From positions 1 through 13,733 of the forward strand of contig CALADT010000207.1 of the NCBI GenBank assembly GCA_937890655.1: a stretch of 13,733 nucleotides of DNA. Reading direction: 5' to 3'. Source of the DNA: an uncultured Mucispirillum sp. GTDB taxonomy: Bacteria; Chrysiogenota; Deferribacteres; Deferribacterales; Mucispirillaceae. Position 1 is the first letter of the stretch; every line of letters begins with the position of its first letter. Under the pieces are notes generated by a model. It saw nothing but the letters and a program-made list of their open reading frames with translations, was not told the origin of the DNA and made no database searches. A program made the translations under genes and the position numbers. This document shows, piece by piece, positions 6,823 through 13,733 of this stretch.

Positions 6823-8211
6823 ATGGAAAATGTATCAGTAGTATTATCACAAATAAGAGATATAGTGTGGGGTTTGCCTATGATTATATTATTATTAGGC
6901 ACTCATTTATATCTAACATATAAAACTGGTTTTATTCAACTAAAAGTGCCATTAGGTATTAAGCTATCTATTACAAAAGATAGTAGTGCAAAAGGTGATG
7001 TAAGCCAGTTTCAAGCCTTAACTACGGCACTAGCATCAACCATTGGAACAGGTAATATTATAGGTGTAGGAACTGCCATTTATTTAGGTGGGCCGGGGGC
7101 TGTTTTTTGGTGCTGGCTAACAGGGGTTTTTGGTATTGCTACAAAATATGCAGAATCATTAATCGGCGTAAAATATAGAGTGCAGTCAAAAGACGGAAGA
7201 ATGTTAGGCGGTGCTATGTATGCTCTTGAAAGAGGGCTAAATATGAAATGGCTTGCTATTGCTTTTGCTTTATTTGCAATGGTTGCTTCTTTTGGTATAG
7301 GCTGTGCCACTCAAATTAATGCTATTGCAGAAGTAATAGATACAAATTTTTCATTTTTAGGTATCCCTCGTATTTATATAGGGCTTATATTTGGTATCTT
7401 AACAGCATTAATTATAATAGGTGGGATAAAATCCATTGCAAAAGTATGTGCAAGCCTTGTTCCTTTTATGGCTATATTTTATATTTTTGGTAGTGTATTA
7501 ATTTTAATTATTAATTATGATTATATTATACCTGCTATAAAATCTATTATATCATTGGCTTTTACTTCTGGTTCTGTGGCAGGTGGTTTAGCAGGGCAGG
7601 GAATAATTATGGCAGCAAAGTTTGGTATTGCTCGTGGGTTATTTTCTAATGAATCAGGGCTTGGTTCTGCTCCATTAGTATCTTCTGCTGCACAAACAAA
7701 AAACCCAGTGCGTCAAGCACTTGTTTCTGCAACAGGCACATTTTGGGATACAGTTGTGTTTTGTTTAGTTACAGGTATAGTTATAGTTTCTACTGTAATG
7801 AAATATCCTGAAGTAAATATGGCTAATTTCCAAAACGGTGGGCAAATGACAACAGCAGCCTTTAACCAAATCCCTTATATAGGTTCATTTATATTAATTA
7901 TTTCATTAACCATATTTGCATATTCTACTATTCTTGGGTGGTCTTATTATGGAGAAAGGTGTGCAGAATATTTGTTTGGTAAAAAAGCAATATTACCATA
8001 TAAAGCTGTATATATTTTAGTGATTATTATAGCACCTGTATTAGCTTTAGATATGGTATGGACAATATCTGATATATTAAATGCTTTAATGGCTGTGCCT
8101 AATTTAATTGCAGTCCTACTACTTTCTTCTCAAATAGCTAAAGATACATCTTTTTTTATAAAAAATATTGACCATCATCATAAAGAAGAAATCCATATTG
8201 TAGATAAATAA
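6823..8211 (+). CDS. AGCS family alanine/glycine:cation (Na+) symporter
   Basis: This is a 462-aa inner-membrane carrier of the expected family length (about 450-490), with 10-11 predicted helices. Signatures seen are ALASTIGTGNIIGVGTAI (69-86), GGPGAVFWCWLTGVFGIATK (89-108) and GIARGLFSNESGLGSAP (268-284), all characteristic of AGCS proteins that import alanine or glycine with sodium or protons. Start ATG 6823 follows AGG at 6813-6815 by 7 bases. The tail ends in a polar, histidine-containing stretch (IDHHHKEEIHIVDK). It lies 25 bases after telA on the same strand with no terminator or obvious promoter between, so it is probably the last gene of the operon. A carrier at this position is not an obvious partner for XpaC/TelA, and simple read-through is possible. 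Confidence 0.94.
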   Translation: MENVSVVLSQIRDIVWGLPMIILLLGTHLYLTYKTGFIQLKVPLGIKLSITKDSSAKGDVSQFQALTTALASTIGTGNIIGVGTAIYLGGPGAVFWCWLTGVFGIATKYAESLIGVKYRVQSKDGRMLGGAMYALERGLNMKWLAIAFALFAMVASFGIGCATQINAIAEVIDTNFSFLGIPRIYIGLIFGILTALIIIGGIKSIAKVCASLVPFMAIFYIFGSVLILIINYDYIIPAIKSIISLAFTSGSVAGGLAGQGIIMAAKFGIARGLFSNESGLGSAPLVSSAAQTKNPVRQALVSATGTFWDTVVFCLVTGIVIVSTVMKYPEVNMANFQNGGQMTTAAFNQIPYIGSFILIISLTIFAYSTILGWSYYGERCAEYLFGKKAILPYKAVYILVIIIAPVLALDMVWTISDILNALMAVPNLIAVLLLSSQIAKDTSFFIKNIDHHHKEEIHIVDK

Positions 8212-8253
8212 AATTTTATAATAAGTATTTATATAATTTACGAATTAATTTAT

Positions 8254-8284
8254 AAAAAAAGGGCTTCATTAAAAAGAAGCCCTT
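8254..8284 (-). terminator. Terminator of the chaperone operon, also the end of the AGCS operon
   Basis: AAGGGCTTC (8259-8267) pairs with GAAGCCCTT (8276-8284), 9 perfect pairs with an 8-base loop. Read on the minus strand the stem runs straight into a T-tract (the A-run 8254-8260), 5 bases beyond the clpB stop, so this is a strong terminator for clpB. On the plus strand the tail is TTAAATTTTATT, weaker, but it probably also stops transcripts from the AGCS gene. Confidence 0.88.
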
Positions 8285-8289
8285 AAATT

Positions 8290-10887
8290 TTATTGGATTA
8301 CTATTTTACCGTTATTAACAGTTAAATTAATAGTCGTATTAGGTTTTGTTTCGCCTTTTATTATATTTTCAGCCACTAAGTTTTCTACCATTTTTTGTAT
8401 AGCACGTTTCATTGGTCTTGCTCCAAAGGTTGGGTCAAAACCACTATCCACAATTAAATCAATGGCAGATTCATCAATATTTAAAGTAACAGGTAAATCT
8501 GCTAACCTTTTACCTACATTTTTAAGTAATAATTGTGCTATTGCACGAGTATTATCTTTTGTTAGTGGGTGAAATACTATAATATCATCAACCCTATTTA
8601 AAAATTCTGGTTTAAAGTGCATTGATAATTCATTCATGGCTGTTTTATTAATATTATTATATTTTTCATCCATAGAAATATCTTTTGCAAATTCTTCCAT
8701 AATATGGTGAGATGCTATATTTGAAGTCATAATCACCACAGTATTTTTAAAGTTAATTACACGGCCTTTAGAATCAGTTAATCTACCGTCATCTAAAAGC
8801 TGTAATAATATATTAAACACATCAGGGTGTGCTTTTTCTATTTCATCAAGTAATATTACAGAATAAGGGCGACGTCTTACTTTTTCTGTTAGCTGTCCAC
8901 CTTCTTCATAACCTACATATCCTGGAGGGGCACCAATTAATTTTGCAACGGCGTGTTTTTCCATATATTCACTCATATCTATTCTAATAAGAGCGTCTTC
9001 TGTATCAAATAAAAATTCTGCAAGTGCTTTTGCAAGCTCTGTTTTACCAACCCCTGTTGGGCCTAAAAATATAAAAGAACCCACAGGCCGTTTTGGGTCA
9101 TTTAAGCCGGCACGACTTCTTCTTACAGCTTCGCTAATTGCAACTATTGCAGCATCTTGGCCAATAACTCTTTTATGTAAATAGCTTTCCATATTAAGAA
9201 GTTTATCAGCTTCTTCTTCTAAAAGTTTTGTAACAGGGATTCCTGTCCATCTAGATATTACTTCTGCTATATCTTCTTCATCAACTTCTTCTTTTAACAT
9301 GGCTTTTCCATGTTGTATTTCTTTCATTTTTTCATTAACTTCTTCTTGTTTTTTTGCAAGCTCCACTAGTTTTCCATATTTTAGCTGGCTGGCTTTTTCT
9401 AAATCCCCTTGACGTTCTGCAACTTCTGTTAAATGTTTTGTATTTTCTATTTCTTCTTTAATATCTCTAACTTGTTGTATAATATTTTTTTCATTTTTCC
9501 ACTGAGTAGAAAGGGTAGCGATTTTTTCTTTTAAATCACTTAACTCTTTTTCTATATTTTCACAACGTGTTTTAGATGCAGCATCAGATTCTTTTTTTAA
9601 AGCCTGTCTTTCAATTTCTAACTGTCTTGAACGTCTTTCAAGTTCATCTAATTCAGCCGGCATACTATCAATTTCCATTCTAAGGCGTGCTGTTGCTTCA
9701 TCTATTAAATCAATAGCCTTATCAGGCATAAACCTATCAGAAATATATTTATTTGCTAAATGAGCAGCTGCAACAAGTGCTGTATCTTTTATTCTAACAC
9801 CATGGTGGATTTCATATTTTTCTTTTAACCCACGAAGTATAGAAACAGTATCTTCCACAGAAGGTTCTTTTACTGTAACAGGTTGAAAACGTCTTTCAAG
9901 TGCTGCATCTTTTTCTATATATTTTTTATATTCATCAAGAGTAGTAGCACCTATACAGTGTAATTCGCCCCTTGCAAGTGATGGTTTAAGAATATTTGCA
10001 GCATCCATAGCACCGTCAGTTTTACCTGCACCAACAAGAGTGTGTATTTCATCAATAAATAATATAATTTCACCGTCTGATTCTCTTATTTCTTTAAGAA
10101 TAGCTTTTAATCTGTCTTCAAATTCGCCTCTATATTTTGTGCCCGCAATTAAACCACCCATATCAAGTACTGCAATAATTTTATTTTTTAAGCTCTCAGG
10201 AATATCACCACTTACAATTCTTTGGGCAAGCCCTTCAGCTATGGCAGTTTTACCAACCCCTGGTTCCCCTATTAATACAGGGTTATTTTTTGTTCTTCTT
10301 GATAAAACATGGATAACACGTCTTATTTCTTCATCTCTACCAATAACAGGGTCAAGTTTACCATTTCTTGCAGCTTCAGTTAAGTTAATAGTATATTTTT
10401 CTAGTGTATTCATTTTTTCTTCTGGGTTTTGGTCTGTTATTTTTGTAGTGCCTCTTATTTCTTTAATGGCTTTTATTATATTCTTTTTATCAATACCATG
10501 TATTGTAAAAAGTTTACGCAAAGAATACCCAGCATGTTCTATGGCTCCAAGTAATAAATGCTCTGTGGATACATATTCATCGCCCATTTTTTTTGCTTCA
10601 TCAAAAGCATAATCAATAGCCCGTTGTGCATCGTTTGATAATGTAGGCGAAGTAGAGCCTGAAACTTTTGGTAAATTATCCAAAATAGTTTTAATTTCTT
10701 CTAAAACCATCTCTGTATTTACCCCTAATTTTTGTAAAAGTGGACGTAATAACCCATCTTTTTGGCTAATAATAGAATAAGTTAAGTGTTCCACTTGTAA
10801 CATTTGTTGTGATAAATTTTCAGCAAGTTTTACAGTATCTTGTATAGCTTCCTGTGCTTTGATTGTCATTTTTTTGTAATTAATCAT
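8290..10887 (-). CDS. clpB: ATP-dependent disaggregase ClpB (Hsp100)
   Basis: This 865-aa protein has full family length (E. coli about 857). ClpB hexamers thread aggregated proteins through a central pore with DnaK/DnaJ help in the cytosol. All parts are present. The N-domain spans about 1-145. NBD1 has Walker A GEPGVGKT (207-214), pore loop KYRGEFE (251-257), Walker B IILFIDE (274-280) and arginine finger ERRF (331-334). The coiled-coil M-domain spans about 400-525 and distinguishes ClpB from ClpA/ClpC. NBD2 has Walker A GPTGVGKT (609-616), pore loop GYVGYEEGG (656-664) and Walker B VILLDE (677-682). Sensor 2 is GARPMKR (822-828). No key residue is missing. No IGF/IGL-type ClpP-binding loop was noticed, as expected. 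ATG 10885-10887 follows AAGG by 9 bases and lies 15 bases after hspR. It is the last gene of the HspR operon, ending just before the terminator. Confidence 0.98.
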   Translation of the reverse strand: MINYKKMTIKAQEAIQDTVKLAENLSQQMLQVEHLTYSIISQKDGLLRPLLQKLGVNTEMVLEEIKTILDNLPKVSGSTSPTLSNDAQRAIDYAFDEAKKMGDEYVSTEHLLLGAIEHAGYSLRKLFTIHGIDKKNIIKAIKEIRGTTKITDQNPEEKMNTLEKYTINLTEAARNGKLDPVIGRDEEIRRVIHVLSRRTKNNPVLIGEPGVGKTAIAEGLAQRIVSGDIPESLKNKIIAVLDMGGLIAGTKYRGEFEDRLKAILKEIRESDGEIILFIDEIHTLVGAGKTDGAMDAANILKPSLARGELHCIGATTLDEYKKYIEKDAALERRFQPVTVKEPSVEDTVSILRGLKEKYEIHHGVRIKDTALVAAAHLANKYISDRFMPDKAIDLIDEATARLRMEIDSMPAELDELERRSRQLEIERQALKKESDAASKTRCENIEKELSDLKEKIATLSTQWKNEKNIIQQVRDIKEEIENTKHLTEVAERQGDLEKASQLKYGKLVELAKKQEEVNEKMKEIQHGKAMLKEEVDEEDIAEVISRWTGIPVTKLLEEEADKLLNMESYLHKRVIGQDAAIVAISEAVRRSRAGLNDPKRPVGSFIFLGPTGVGKTELAKALAEFLFDTEDALIRIDMSEYMEKHAVAKLIGAPPGYVGYEEGGQLTEKVRRRPYSVILLDEIEKAHPDVFNILLQLLDDGRLTDSKGRVINFKNTVVIMTSNIASHHIMEEFAKDISMDEKYNNINKTAMNELSMHFKPEFLNRVDDIIVFHPLTKDNTRAIAQLLLKNVGKRLADLPVTLNIDESAIDLIVDSGFDPTFGARPMKRAIQKMVENLVAENIIKGETKPNTTINLTVNNGKIVIQ

Positions 10888-10902
10888 ACTTTTATACCTT
10901 CT

Positions 10903-11265
10903 TTACTCTTTTTCAATTTTAATTGTATAAATTTTATTGTTTTCTTTAGGAATAATTGAAATATCCTCCCCATACTTTAGTTTAATATTTGTTTCTATTT
11001 GTTCTATTTTTTCATTAAGCAGTGCTATTTGCTCCTGCATATTTATAATAATTTCTACCCCTGCTAAATTTACCCCATATTGTTTTGTTAAATTTGTTAT
11101 TAGCTCCAGCCGTTTTATATCTTTTTCAGAATAAAGCCTGTTTTTGCCATCCACTCGTGTAGGAATAACAAGCCCTAAACGTTCATACTGCCTTAATGTT
11201 TGTGGATGAAGCCCTAACATTTCTGAAGCTACACTTATCATATATTTTGGTAAATCGTTATCCAT
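10903..11265 (-). CDS. hspR: MerR-type heat-shock repressor HspR
   Basis: This is a 120-aa protein. An N-terminal MerR winged-helix domain is clear: YMISVASEMLGLHPQTLRQY (8-27, helix-turn-helix) and ERLGLVIPTRVDGKNRLYSE (28-47, wing). The sequence after it, LITNLTKQYGVNLAGVEIII (55-74), is the pattern that marks HspR within the MerR superfamily. A helical segment (75-97) and a short polar tail follow. HspR represses chaperone operons by binding HAIR inverted repeats and uses DnaK as a feedback sensor in actinobacteria. A HAIR-like site is present upstream of hsp20, so it probably represses its own operon. Start ATG 11263-11265 follows AAGG by 6 bases. That Shine-Dalgarno overlaps the dnaJ stop codon, suggesting translational coupling. 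Such dnaJ-hspR-clpB linkage is known from several phyla. Confidence 0.95.
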   Translation of the reverse strand: MDNDLPKYMISVASEMLGLHPQTLRQYERLGLVIPTRVDGKNRLYSEKDIKRLELITNLTKQYGVNLAGVEIIINMQEQIALLNEKIEQIETNIKLKYGEDISIIPKENNKIYTIKIEKE

Positions 11266-11275
11266 AATAAGCCTT

Positions 11276-12376
11276 CTAAATAGTTCCTTGATTAATTATA
11301 TGACTTCTATCAATAGGTTTTGTAAGTTTTTGTGCAGATAAAAGTAATTCTTTAGCATCGTTAGTTAAATTATCAGGAGCTTTTATATTAATAATTATAT
11401 ATAAATCGCCATTTATATCTTTTTTAAGTAAAGGCATACCTTTTCCTTTTATTCTTAATTTTTGGCCGCTTTTTACTCCCTGTGGTATATTTAAGCTAAC
11501 AGCACCGTATGGAGTAGGGACTGTTAATTTTGTCCCAAGAGATGCTTCAAAAATATCAATATCCATTTTTATATATAAATCACTTCCATCTCTTTCATAT
11601 ACTGGGTTATTAATGATTTTTGTTTTAATATATAAATCTCCTGCAGGAGCACCATTAATTCCTGCATTACCTTTACCGGCTATTCTTATTTTTGAATCAT
11701 TATCAACACCAGCAGGTATTTTGATTTTTATTTTTTCTCCAATATGTAAATAACCACGCCCTCTACAATCTTTACAAGGTTCAACTACGCGTTCTCCTGT
11801 GCCGTTACAAGCACTACATTTTGTGGCAAAAAAACCACCGTCATTTTTTAACCCTGTTCCACGACATACATTACATGATGTTTTTTTACCACCTGTGCCG
11901 TTACAAGTAGGGCATTCTGCATCTCTTTTTATTTCTAAATCATAAGATGAACCATGAACAGCATCGGCAAATGGCACATTAATAGAGTAAACTATATCAG
12001 TGCCTTGTGTTTTTTTGCTTTTTCCTTTTGAAGAGCGGGAAGAAAATCCACCAAATATATCACCAAATAAATCTTCAAAAGAAGTGCCACCAAAATTATA
12101 GCCACGCATATCTTCATAATTCATATTTTTAAAGTTAAAACCATGACCACTATTTGTAAAAGCATCATGGCCTATGGAGTCATATTCTTTTCTTTTTTCT
12201 TCATCTGATAAAACAGCATATGCTTCAGATAATTCTTTAAATTTACTTTCAGCCTCTTTGTTTCCAGGGTTTACATCAGGGTGATATTTTCTAGCTAATT
12301 TCCTATAACTTTTCTTTATTTCATCAGCTGATGCAGTTTTACTTACTTCAAGTATATCATAATAATTTTTTGCCAT
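11276..12376 (-). CDS. dnaJ: DnaJ (Hsp40) co-chaperone, class A
   Basis: This is a 366-aa co-chaperone that stimulates DnaK ATPase and delivers substrates. The J-domain (about 1-70) carries HPD at 32-34. The Gly/Phe region (about 71-111) includes FEDLFGDIFGGF. A short basic Ser/Lys linker precedes the zinc region. Four CxxCxGxG repeats bind two zinc ions: Cys155/158, 168/171, 187/190 and 201/204, all intact. Two substrate-binding beta domains follow (about 210-340). It is slightly shorter than E. coli DnaJ (376). No dnaK or grpE lies next to it, so this may be a second, HspR-specific DnaJ copy. ATG 12374-12376 follows GAGG (12382-12385) by 5 bases; that site overlaps the hsp20 stop TAG, so translation is probably coupled. 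Confidence 0.96.
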   Translation of the reverse strand: MAKNYYDILEVSKTASADEIKKSYRKLARKYHPDVNPGNKEAESKFKELSEAYAVLSDEEKRKEYDSIGHDAFTNSGHGFNFKNMNYEDMRGYNFGGTSFEDLFGDIFGGFSSRSSKGKSKKTQGTDIVYSINVPFADAVHGSSYDLEIKRDAECPTCNGTGGKKTSCNVCRGTGLKNDGGFFATKCSACNGTGERVVEPCKDCRGRGYLHIGEKIKIKIPAGVDNDSKIRIAGKGNAGINGAPAGDLYIKTKIINNPVYERDGSDLYIKMDIDIFEASLGTKLTVPTPYGAVSLNIPQGVKSGQKLRIKGKGMPLLKKDINGDLYIIINIKAPDNLTNDAKELLLSAQKLTKPIDRSHIINQGTI

Positions 12377-12384
12377 TTTAACCT

Positions 12385-12822
12385 CTATTTATCATTTGAA
12401 TAGATTTTTATATTTTTTTTATTATTTTTATTTGTTTTGTTTAAGACTATTTTTAATAACCCGTCTTTTAAAGAAGCCTTTATTACTTCAGTATCAATAT
12501 TAGAAGGAATAGCAAAGCTACGAGTAAATTTGCCATATGTTCTTTCTAATTTATAACAATTTTCATCATTATCATATTCATCCATTGGCGAATATTTAAT
12601 CCCTTTAATTGTTAAAACACCATCACTTAAAGTTACTTCTATATCTTTTTCATAAACACCAGCTAACTCTGTAATTAATATTATAGAATCATTGTTTTCA
12701 ATAATATCAACTAAAGGCGACCAGTTATTATCAGTTTCTTTAAAGGAAGCAGCAATAAGTTTATTAATATTTTTTTCCATATAAAATAAATCTTTTAATG
12801 GATCCCATTTCATAACACTCAT
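12385..12822 (-). CDS. hsp20: Small heat-shock protein, Hsp20/alpha-crystallin family
   Basis: This is a 145-aa protein, typical of bacterial small heat-shock proteins, which hold unfolding proteins for DnaK/ClpB without using ATP. The start MSVMKWDPLKDL matches the usual family opening (M-x-x-V-x-WDP), favouring the first ATG over the one at 12811-12813. The alpha-crystallin domain spans about 36-130, with ITELAGVYEKDIEV (50-63), LSDGVLTIKG (65-74), the RSFAIPSNID turn (101-110) and the ASLKDGLLKIVL motif (116-127). A C-terminal I-x-I motif, IKI at 138-140, used for oligomer assembly, is present. It is the first gene of the HspR operon. The ribosome site is odd: GGTGAT ends only 2 bases before the ATG. 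Confidence 0.95.
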   Translation of the reverse strand: MSVMKWDPLKDLFYMEKNINKLIAASFKETDNNWSPLVDIIENNDSIILITELAGVYEKDIEVTLSDGVLTIKGIKYSPMDEYDNDENCYKLERTYGKFTRSFAIPSNIDTEVIKASLKDGLLKIVLNKTNKNNKKNIKIYSNDK

Positions 12823-12848
12823 ACATCACCATTTAATTAAGTATAGAT

Positions 12849-12879
12849 ATAATATGTTACTTTAGTCTAGTATTGTCAA
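12849..12879 (-). promoter_or_regulatory. Promoter of the hsp20-dnaJ-hspR-clpB operon
   Basis: On the minus strand a perfect sigma70-type -35, TTGACA, lies at 12874-12879. The -10 is CATATT at 12851-12856 with a 17-base spacer, or the better-looking TATTAT at 12849-12854 with 19. Initiation near 12843 leaves a leader of about 20 bases. The -35 and most of the spacer lie within the HAIR-like operator. Confidence 0.7.
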
Positions 12880-12880
12880 G
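12860..12880 (-). promoter_or_regulatory. HAIR-like operator for HspR
   Basis: On the minus strand the site reads CTTGACA-N7-ACTAAAG. The HAIR consensus is CTTGAGT-N7-ACTCAAG, so the arms match 5/7 and 6/7 at exactly the consensus 7-base spacing. The left arm doubles as the -35 TTGACA, so bound HspR would block RNA polymerase. hspR is in the operon it precedes, which fits autoregulation. Confidence 0.8.
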
Positions 12881-12924
12881 TGATTTTATTAAAAAAATAA
12901 TTTTTCTTTTTTGTAAACTAATGT

Positions 12925-12935
12925 TATAATATAAT
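12925..12935 (+). promoter_or_regulatory. Predicted -10 region for the TonB-family gene
   Basis: Two overlapping TATAAT boxes lie at 12925-12930 and 12930-12935. The first is extended by TG at 12922-12923 (TGTTATAAT). No good -35 is seen 17 bases upstream, which an extended -10 can tolerate. Transcription would begin about 20-25 bases before the ATG. Confidence 0.5.
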
Positions 12936-12953
12936 TGTTATATATAAATAAGT

Positions 12954-12965
12954 ATGGTGATATGA
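12954..12965 (+). other. Possible three-codon minicistron overlapping the TonB-family start
   Basis: ATG GTG ATA TGA (12954-12965) overlaps the start of the TonB-family gene as ATGA. Re-initiation after this minicistron could explain why no Shine-Dalgarno at normal spacing is seen. It could be pure coincidence. Confidence 0.25.
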
Positions 12966-13733
12966 AATTAAATAGACCAATTTTAATAGCAGTTATACTA
13001 TCTTTATTACTGCATATTATTATAATAATGTTTGTAAAATTTATGCCTGATAATAAAGAGGCTGATAACAGTAAAAACCAACCTGTGGATATATCTGTTA
13101 TTCCAAAAAGTTCTCTTGATAATGAACCTGTGCCTGAGATTATAGAAGAAGAAATTATTGATGATAATGCAAAAACAACATTAGATCATGATAAATCAGG
13201 TGGTAAAAGTGGTGGAGAAAAAGATGGTGCAGAAAGCAAAAGTTCTGCAAGTATTACAAAAAAACCAAAGGTAAATATTAATAAACCAAAAGTTACAAGC
13301 AATATGGAAAAAGATTTAAATGAAGATACAGATAACATGGCAAGTAACGTTAATTTATTTAATAATGATAATATATTAGACGGTATTTTAAAAGAGAAAA
13401 AAGAAAAACTAAAAGGGGAAGATACAGCATCTTATAATAAATTTGAAGAAAGATATGCCTCATATTTTTCTAAATTTAGAAGGCGTGTTTATCAATTATG
13501 GCAATATCCTGAACAGTCTGTTGCAAGAAGGGAATCAGGTGTTGTAAAATTATCCTTTTCAATTTTAAAAGACGGAAGTATAGTAAATATAAAAATGTTA
13601 CAGTCAAGTGGGTATTCTAACCTTGATAGAGAAGTTATGCGAGTTTTAAAAAATATGGGTAAAATACCACTACCTGAATCTTATGAGCTGGAACAGTTAA
13701 ATGTTGAAGAAGCATTTTTTATATATAGTATTG
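12962..13733 (+). CDS. TonB family protein, 3' end outside the window
   Basis: The first 257 residues are present and the frame is open to the right edge. TonB proteins carry proton-motive energy from ExbB/ExbD in the inner membrane to outer-membrane receptors. Seen here: a short basic N-terminus, one membrane helix (about 6-25) with the HIIII stretch whose histidine resembles the TonB anchor, a long periplasmic linker (about 28-160), and a C-terminal TonB domain (from about 165). The domain shows FRRRVYQLWQYPEQSVARRE, then GVVKLSFSILKDGSIVNIKM and SSGYSNLDREVMRVL. The linker is rich in Glu, Asp, Lys, Ser and Asn and lacks the usual Pro-Glu/Pro-Lys repeats. Start ATG 12962 is needed to keep the anchor; GGTGAT directly abuts it. 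exbB/exbD are not in view. It could equally be a TolA-like or paralogous TonB protein. Confidence 0.88.
   Translation, partial: MKLNRPILIAVILSLLLHIIIIMFVKFMPDNKEADNSKNQPVDISVIPKSSLDNEPVPEIIEEEIIDDNAKTTLDHDKSGGKSGGEKDGAESKSSASITKKPKVNINKPKVTSNMEKDLNEDTDNMASNVNLFNNDNILDGILKEKKEKLKGEDTASYNKFEERYASYFSKFRRRVYQLWQYPEQSVARRESGVVKLSFSILKDGSIVNIKMLQSSGYSNLDREVMRVLKNMGKIPLPESYELEQLNVEEAFFIYSI

Noticed and set aside
10040..10612. A 190-codon open frame on the plus strand within clpB
   Set aside because: It is antisense to the strongly conserved NBD1 and N-terminal part of ClpB, has no Shine-Dalgarno or family motifs, and its composition is that expected from the complementary strand.
12805..12832. A CIRCE element (HrcA operator) suggested by GAGTGTTA near the hsp20 start
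   Set aside because: Only one partial arm is present. There is no TTAGCACTC arm at 9-base spacing, and the HAIR-like site explains regulation.

Overview
The window is strongly AT-rich (by eye roughly 25-30% GC in genes, less between them). A TonB-family protein points to a Gram-negative-type envelope. An HspR-controlled hsp20-dnaJ-hspR-clpB operon, a protoglobin-PsiE-like membrane protein and an AGCS carrier sit alongside. I infer a low-GC Gram-negative bacterium, possibly a Deferribacterota member such as a Mucispirillum-like gut organism. This is a guess from gene content, not proven by the sequence. There are no rRNA, tRNA, IS or CRISPR features.

Left part (1-2310): the tail of an unrecognised plus-strand gene ends in a hairpin terminator. 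It is followed by a 300-aa protein with an N-terminal globin-like (protoglobin) region that appears to lack the haem-ligating histidine, fused to a four-helix PsiE-like membrane domain. After a good terminator comes about 570 bp of very AT-rich DNA without a recognisable gene. Then a small minus-strand nitroreductase follows.

Middle (2311-8290): a divergent promoter region leads into a tight six-gene plus-strand operon. Four consecutive membrane-anchored proteins share one C-terminal helical domain of the XpaC type. The fourth is a recognisable XpaC with two membrane helices and a winged-helix-like insert. They are followed by a TelA (toxic-anion-resistance family) protein and an alanine/glycine:cation symporter (AGCS). 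XpaC next to TelA is a known pairing, but the expansion to four XpaC-like paralogues plus a carrier is the least ordinary part of the window and the best candidate for an undescribed membrane-stress system.

Right part (8259-12880): a minus-strand chaperone operon, transcribed hsp20-dnaJ-hspR-clpB, closed by a strong terminator shared with the end of the AGCS gene. A near-consensus HAIR operator (the HspR binding site) overlaps the -35 box of the promoter upstream of hsp20, so the operon is very probably autoregulated by HspR. Stop codons overlap the next Shine-Dalgarno at two junctions. Divergent from it, and running off the window, is a TonB-family gene with an acidic/lysine-rich rather than proline-rich linker.
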